NCBI GenBank assembly: GCA_002403175.1
Contig: DHHG01000030.1
Coordinates: 8,322 to 18,528 of the forward strand
From: Syntrophaceae bacterium UBA4778
GTDB lineage: Bacteria > Desulfobacterota > Syntrophia > Syntrophales > UBA4778
Length of the DNA: 10,207 nt
Direction of reading: 5' to 3'
Shown here: one piece after another, positions 6,469-10,207 of the stretch
Numbering within the stretch: position 1 is the stretch's first letter
Layout of the letters: every line of letters begins with the position of its first letter
Made by a program: the position numbers and the translations under genes
Notes under the pieces: model-generated
Told to the model about the DNA's origin: nothing
The model's input: the letters and a program-made list of their open reading frames with translations, nothing else
Database searches by the model: none

Positions 6469-8262
6469 GTGCAGGAAGAAGCTTTGAACGATTTCCGTTC
6501 GGAAATAGAACAAATTAAGAGCAGGGCCGGAATTGTCGATATAGTTTCCGAATATATTGCGTTGCGAAAGTCTGGACGAAATTTTATCGGGTTATGTCCG
6601 TTTCACAAAGAAAAAACACCCTCATTTAGCGTTAACGCCGAAAAACAGATTTTTTATTGCTTTGGGTGTGGGATAGGTGGAGATGTATTCGAATTTTTAA
6701 TTAAAATGAACAATATGTCTTTTTCCGAGGCCCTGAACCATTTGGCTGAAAAGACGGGGATTGTCCTTCGGGATAGACATGCCGGAACAAAAGGGGAGGA
6801 AAAAACTCTTAGGGAAAAAATAAAAGATATTAACCGTATGGCTGGAGAGAGGTTTAAAAAGAACCTGATGTCCGGTGCGGGAAAGAGCGCCAGGGAATAT
6901 CTTCAGAAGCGGGGAATAAATGACACTACCGTTAGAGAATACAATCTGGGACTGGCTTTGAATGGTTGGCGAAATCTCAGGAGCTGGCTTGAAAATGAAA
7001 AAATCCCCCTTCCCCTTGCAGAGAAAGCGGGCTTGATCATCCGAGGAGAAAAAGGTGAGTTTTATGACCGTTTCCGGAGCCGATTGATTTTTCCCATCGA
7101 GAACATAGCGGGTGAAGTGATTGCCTTCGGCGGAAGAGCGTCGGGAGATGAAAAACCGAAGTATTTGAACTCGCCGGAATCTCCAGTTTATATCAAGGGA
7201 AGGCATTTGTATGGTCTGAGCAGAGCGAAAGACGAGATCCGGAAAAAGAAATGTGCCCTTCTGGTAGAAGGGTATTTTGATGTTCTTTCTCTCTGGAATG
7301 CCGGAATTCGCAATGCTGTGGCCGCTCTCGGAACGGCCTTGACCAGGGAACATCTTGATCTTTTGAGACGGTTTACAGACCATGTTGTCGCTATATTCGA
7401 TCCGGACGAGGGTGGCAGAACTGCTCTGGAGAGGAGCCTTACTCTGTTTCTGGAGGAAAAGTTCAGTGCGAGCGTTGTGATTCTTCCTGAAAATCTGGAC
7501 CCCGATGAATACATCAAAAAATACGGCCCCGAGGCAATGCAAAAACTCATTGCCGGTTCGCAGTCTCTGGTCGACTATTATATTGAAAATGTCATTGGTT
7601 CAAGACCGGGTTTCGAAGAAGATCTGGATACGGTGCAAAAAGCAGTCCCCTTCATAGGTCGTATTGAAGATCCTGTGCAGAAAAACCTTTTTATTAAAAG
7701 GGTTTCGGAGAAACTAAAAATTGATCAGGAACTTCTCAAATCTGAAATCGTAAAGGTTTCTTCCGGTCACAGGAGGAAACCAGAAGTGGTCAAAAAGTTA
7801 GAGACCAAACAGAAATCAAAGTTGCCGGATCCCGTCGAAATGACGATGATTCGGCTGATGATCGAATTTCCTGATAAGATCAAAAAGAGTTTTGATGAGG
7901 AGATTTTTGAATATTTTTTGAACCCTGAACTGAAAACCCTGGGTAAGTTGCTGAAGACCACTATTCAAAGCCAGGACGAGTTCCGATTTTACGATCTTTT
8001 GAATTGTATAGAAGATACATTTCTAAAGAACAAATTGTTGCAATGGACAGTTTCAGAAAGTCCGTTCGAATCGGGTGCTGTGGATATTCTTATTGCTGAT
8101 ACTATGGAAAAAATAAGGCTGAGGTGGATTCGAATGAGAAAGGAATATTTGGATCGGGAACTGAAGTCGGCACAGGAGAAGGGGGATTCTGTTCTTTGTG
8201 ATCGTATTTTGTTGGAAACAACACAATTATTAAGGAAAAAAGAGTTAGCTATTAAAAGTTGA
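6469..8262 (+). CDS. dnaG: DNA primase
   Basis: DnaG makes the short RNA primers for leading- and lagging-strand synthesis, working with the replicative helicase. Up to 597 residues, the usual size. Domains in order: the CHC2 zinc-binding domain with C43, H46, C64 and C67 (CPFH, CFGC); the catalytic N-terminal core with FPIENIAGEVIAFGGRA (about 206-222) and SPVYIKGRHLYGL; the TOPRIM fold with ALLVEGYFDVL (catalytic Glu, about 264-274) and AALGTALT, then FDPDEGG near 311-317; then a poorly conserved helical region for helicase binding. The aspartate pair is kept as D-P-D, where FDGDxAG is the common form. The start is uncertain: the GTG at 6469 has no ribosome site, whereas TTG at 6484 has AGGAAG five bases upstream and gives the family's usual N-terminal length. 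Confidence 0.96.
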   Translation: MQEEALNDFRSEIEQIKSRAGIVDIVSEYIALRKSGRNFIGLCPFHKEKTPSFSVNAEKQIFYCFGCGIGGDVFEFLIKMNNMSFSEALNHLAEKTGIVLRDRHAGTKGEEKTLREKIKDINRMAGERFKKNLMSGAGKSAREYLQKRGINDTTVREYNLGLALNGWRNLRSWLENEKIPLPLAEKAGLIIRGEKGEFYDRFRSRLIFPIENIAGEVIAFGGRASGDEKPKYLNSPESPVYIKGRHLYGLSRAKDEIRKKKCALLVEGYFDVLSLWNAGIRNAVAALGTALTREHLDLLRRFTDHVVAIFDPDEGGRTALERSLTLFLEEKFSASVVILPENLDPDEYIKKYGPEAMQKLIAGSQSLVDYYIENVIGSRPGFEEDLDTVQKAVPFIGRIEDPVQKNLFIKRVSEKLKIDQELLKSEIVKVSSGHRRKPEVVKKLETKQKSKLPDPVEMTMIRLMIEFPDKIKKSFDEEIFEYFLNPELKTLGKLLKTTIQSQDEFRFYDLLNCIEDTFLKNKLLQWTVSESPFESGAVDILIADTMEKIRLRWIRMRKEYLDRELKSAQEKGDSVLCDRILLETTQLLRKKELAIKS

Positions 8263-8298
8263 AAAAAGGCTGTGAAAGGAATTCCTGGAGTAAGCGGA

Positions 8299-8327
8299 TT
8301 GACAGTAAGATCATTCCCTTTGGGAAT
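8299..8327 (+). other. dnaG-rpoD junction: TTGACA box and small hairpin
   Basis: The 92-base gap has a perfect -35-like TTGACA at 8299-8304 but no good -10 at the right distance. A compact hairpin, ATTCCC (8313-8318) with GGGAAT (8322-8327), has a 3-base loop. No U-run follows. It may be an RNA-processing or stabilising element ahead of rpoD, or a weak internal promoter; neither is proven. Confidence 0.3.
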
Positions 8328-8354
8328 ACATAGCCTCAATGAAGGAGAATATAT

Positions 8355-10103
8355 ATGGCCAAAGAAATGCACTCGGATGAAGTGAAAAAACTCATATCTT
8401 TAGGCGAGGAAAAGGGTTTTTTAACCTATGACGATGTGAATGACCTGTTGCCGTCGGATATTATATCGTCAGAGCAGATTGATGACATTATAATGCTCTT
8501 TGGTGAAAGAAATATCGACATAATTGATACCGACAAAGGCGAAAAAATAGTCCTTAAAAAGGCTTCCGAAGAATCTCTGGAAACCAAGGAGGAAGAAGAG
8601 GAATTGTCGGTTCTTTTCTCATTAGCCGGCAAAACGGGTGATCCCGTTAAAATGTACCTGCGTGAAATGGGTCTCGTTTCCCTTCTGAACAGAGAGGGCG
8701 AAATCGAGATTGCAAAAAAAATCGAAGAGGGCGAACGAGAAGTTATGGAGGCCGTCTTTGGGGTAGAGGTATCGGTTAAGAGTCTTATCGATATCGGGAG
8801 AAAGCTTCGAACCGGGGAACTTCGAATAAAAAATGTTGTCGACAACCTGGAAGACGAAGACGGCTTTGTTGAAGAAGATCTTCACCTTGAGAGGGTACTC
8901 GATCTAATCGATAAAATAGCCAAGATTGACAAGAAAAGCGCTGTTACAAGAGGTAAACTCAACAGTGGAGATTTTGATGACCAGGCAGAGAAGCTGCAGG
9001 CGGACTTATATAAAAACACGAAGAAAATAGTAGATCTGAGCAGAGAAATTCGGCTGAGTAAAAAACAAATCAATCGAATGCTTTTCAGACTGAAAGATGC
9101 GGCATCCGAAATCGTCAGGGCTGAGTCGAAAGTCAAAATAGCGAAAAAAGAAACGCGCCTTTCTACCAAACTGATGGAGAAGGCATTTGCTACATTGAAA
9201 AAAGGACGTGAACAGGAACGGCTTTTGTCGAAGGAGACGAAAGTTCCAATCTACCGCCTAAAAGAACTGGATATAATGGTCAAAGATGCCCGCAACATCA
9301 TCAAAAAGGTCACGACCGAACTGGAGATCCCCCCAGCCACATTAAAGAAAGTTGTCCAGACGATCGAAAGGGGAGAAAGAAAAGCCGGGCTGGCCAAAAG
9401 AAAACTCATTGAGGCCAATCTCAGGCTGGTTGTGAGTATTGCTAAGAAGTACACCAATAGAGGGTTGCAATTCCTGGATTTGATTCAGGAAGGTAATATC
9501 GGTCTGATGAAGGCAGTTGATAAATTTGAGTACCAAAGGGGGTACAAATTCTCTACGTACGCAACATGGTGGATTCGACAGGCAATCACAAGAGCTATAG
9601 CCGATCAGGCGCGTACGATTCGAATTCCTGTTCACATGATCGAGACAATTAACAAGCTGATCAGGACTTCACGGTATCTGGTTCAGGAATTGGGACGAGA
9701 GCCGAATCCTGAGGAAATCGCCGACAAGATGGAATTTCCTCTTGAAAAGGTTCGGAAGGTACTCCGTATCGCAAAAGAGCCGATTTCTCTTGAAACTCCT
9801 ATCGGAGAGGAAGAGGACAGTCATTTGGGTGATTTTATCGAAGATAAAAAAATCATGTCTCCTTCCGATGCCGCAATTAGCATGGATCTTGCCAAACAGA
9901 CACGAAAAATATTGTCAACCCTGACCCCGAGGGAAGAAAAGGTTTTGCGAATGAGATTCGGTATTGGCGAAAAATCAGATATTATTGAGGAGCCCGGGGA
10001 AAATCTGGATATGATGGAGAGATCGAAACAGATTGAGGCGAATGCCTTGCGACGGTTGAGAAACCCTTCCAGGAGAAGGGAATTGAGGAGTGTGGTTAAA
10101 TAA
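8355..10103 (+). CDS. rpoD: Primary (housekeeping) RNA polymerase sigma factor with an unusual region 4.2
   Basis: The sigma70/RpoD subunit directs RNA polymerase to housekeeping promoters. 582 residues; AAGGAG lies 7 bases before the ATG. Region 1.1 spans about 1-60, and region 1.2 starts at [11 protein letters not shown] (96-106). A long charged, helical non-conserved region follows to about 340. Regions 2.1-2.4 run from [16 protein letters not shown] (350 on) through [16 protein letters not shown] (399-414), with the -10-reading residues intact. Region 3 includes [17 protein letters not shown]. Region 4.1 is [19 protein letters not shown] (520-538). Region 4.2 departs from the family: after EKSD it reads [21 protein letters not shown] (split as [21 protein letters not shown]; 543-563) instead of the near-invariant HTLEEVGxDF-xVTRERIRQIEAK, so it is two residues shorter. 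The frame is intact to the stop. A true primary sigma by position and by regions 1-3; its -35 reading may be altered. Confidence 0.95.
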   Translation: MAKEMHSDEVKKLISLGEEKGFLTYDDVNDLLPSDIISSEQIDDIIMLFGERNIDIIDTDKGEKIVLKKASEESLETKEEEEELSVLFSLAGKTGDPVKMYLREMGLVSLLNREGEIEIAKKIEEGEREVMEAVFGVEVSVKSLIDIGRKLRTGELRIKNVVDNLEDEDGFVEEDLHLERVLDLIDKIAKIDKKSAVTRGKLNSGDFDDQAEKLQADLYKNTKKIVDLSREIRLSKKQINRMLFRLKDAASEIVRAESKVKIAKKETRLSTKLMEKAFATLKKGREQERLLSKETKVPIYRLKELDIMVKDARNIIKKVTTELEIPPATLKKVVQTIERGERKAGLAKRKLIEANLRLVVSIAKKYTNRGLQFLDLIQEGNIGLMKAVDKFEYQRGYKFSTYATWWIRQAITRAIADQARTIRIPVHMIETINKLIRTSRYLVQELGREPNPEEIADKMEFPLEKVRKVLRIAKEPISLETPIGEEEDSHLGDFIEDKKIMSPSDAAISMDLAKQTRKILSTLTPREEKVLRMRFGIGEKSDIIEEPGENLDMMERSKQIEANALRRLRNPSRRRELRSVVK

Positions 10104-10151
10104 TAACCCTCTGCTTAAATTAACTTTTTTCCAATATTTCTCAAATACAGC

Positions 10152-10180
10152 TTGACAAAAAGCATGAATGTTATTAACCT
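10152..10180 (+). promoter_or_regulatory. Promoter of the downstream tRNA gene
   Basis: TTGACA at 10152-10157 is a perfect -35. With a 17-bp spacer the -10 would be TAACCT (10175-10180), which keeps the key T, A and final T but is otherwise weak; TATTAA at 10172-10177 is an alternative with a short spacer. CCCC directly after the -10 gives a C-rich discriminator, a feature typical of stable-RNA promoters under stringent control. The predicted start near 10187 is a few bases ahead of the tRNA. Confidence 0.5.
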
Positions 10181-10195
10181 CCCCTTTTAATTTTT

Positions 10196-10207
10196 GGGCC
10201 CATAGCT
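10196..10207 (+). tRNA. 5' end of a tRNA gene (cut by the window edge)
   Basis: GGGCCCATAGCT fits tRNA positions 1-12: a 7-base acceptor arm GGGCCCA, then U8, A9, and the GCU that opens the D stem of many tRNAs. The T-run and promoter just upstream agree. Isoleucine or alanine tRNAs commonly begin this way, and a tRNA-Ile lies near rpoD in some bacteria, but the anticodon is outside the window, so identity is not assigned. Confidence 0.6.

Noticed and set aside
6697..7542. Long minus-strand open frame (281 codons) opposite dnaG
   Set aside because: It lies wholly inside a clear primase gene, has no family motifs or good ribosome site, and its composition is that of an antisense shadow.
9978..10052. 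Compensating frameshifts as the cause of the odd RpoD region 4.2
   Set aside because: I read the other two frames here and neither restores VTRERIRQ; the in-frame sequence keeps EE, G, D, ER and QIEA in register, so whole-codon changes explain it better. A sequence error cannot be excluded without reads.
10104..10151. A rho-independent terminator after rpoD
   Set aside because: There is a T-run near 10125-10130 but no stable stem before it.
1..10207. CRISPR array, insertion sequence, prophage or defence genes
   Set aside because: No regularly spaced repeats, transposase, integrase or terminal inverted repeats were seen; the content is housekeeping and metabolic.

Overview
The window looks like ordinary chromosome from a Gram-negative, probably anaerobic, bacterium of the deltaproteobacterial / Desulfobacterota type (Syntrophus- or Geobacter-like). 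This is inference from gene content and order: a phenylacetate-CoA ligase-type enzyme beside histidine genes, a secreted or lipoprotein-like protein lodged next to hisA, long-form HisG, and a yqeY-dnaG-rpoD cluster. Nearly all genes are on the + strand. I see no phage, insertion sequence, CRISPR array or rRNA.

Layout. 1-597: 3' end of a phenylacetate-CoA ligase family gene, cut by the window edge. 669-1065: a strong-looking promoter and a small exported protein of unknown function. 1105-1140: a perfect hairpin that ends the convergent minus-strand gene at 1161-1454, a small membrane plus coiled-coil protein. 1455-1749: non-coding, holding the divergent starts. 1750-5242: histidine genes hisI, hisG (4-base overlap), hisB, then a secreted/lipoprotein-like gene, then hisA. 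5324-5668: a HIT-family protein. 5674-5701: a near-consensus sigma70-type promoter. 5738-10103: yqeY, dnaG and rpoD, a version of the macromolecular-synthesis operon without rpsU in front. 10152-10207: a promoter and the first 12 bases of a tRNA gene.

How the genes work together. HisG makes the first committed step of histidine synthesis (ATP + PRPP), HisI opens the adenine ring of PR-AMP, HisA isomerises ProFAR, and HisB dehydrates IGP. hisE, hisH, hisF, hisC, hisD and the phosphatase are not in this window and must lie elsewhere. The last cluster joins a GatB/YqeY-domain protein, DNA primase and the primary sigma factor, so it ties replication priming to transcription.

The observation most worth following up is in RpoD. 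Regions 1 to 4.1 are textbook, but the region 4.2 helix-turn-helix that reads the -35 box is strongly altered: two residues shorter than the usual form, with a proline in the first helix and changed -35-contacting positions. The candidate promoters in the same window nevertheless keep TTGACA-like -35 boxes. No clearly novel multi-gene system was found.
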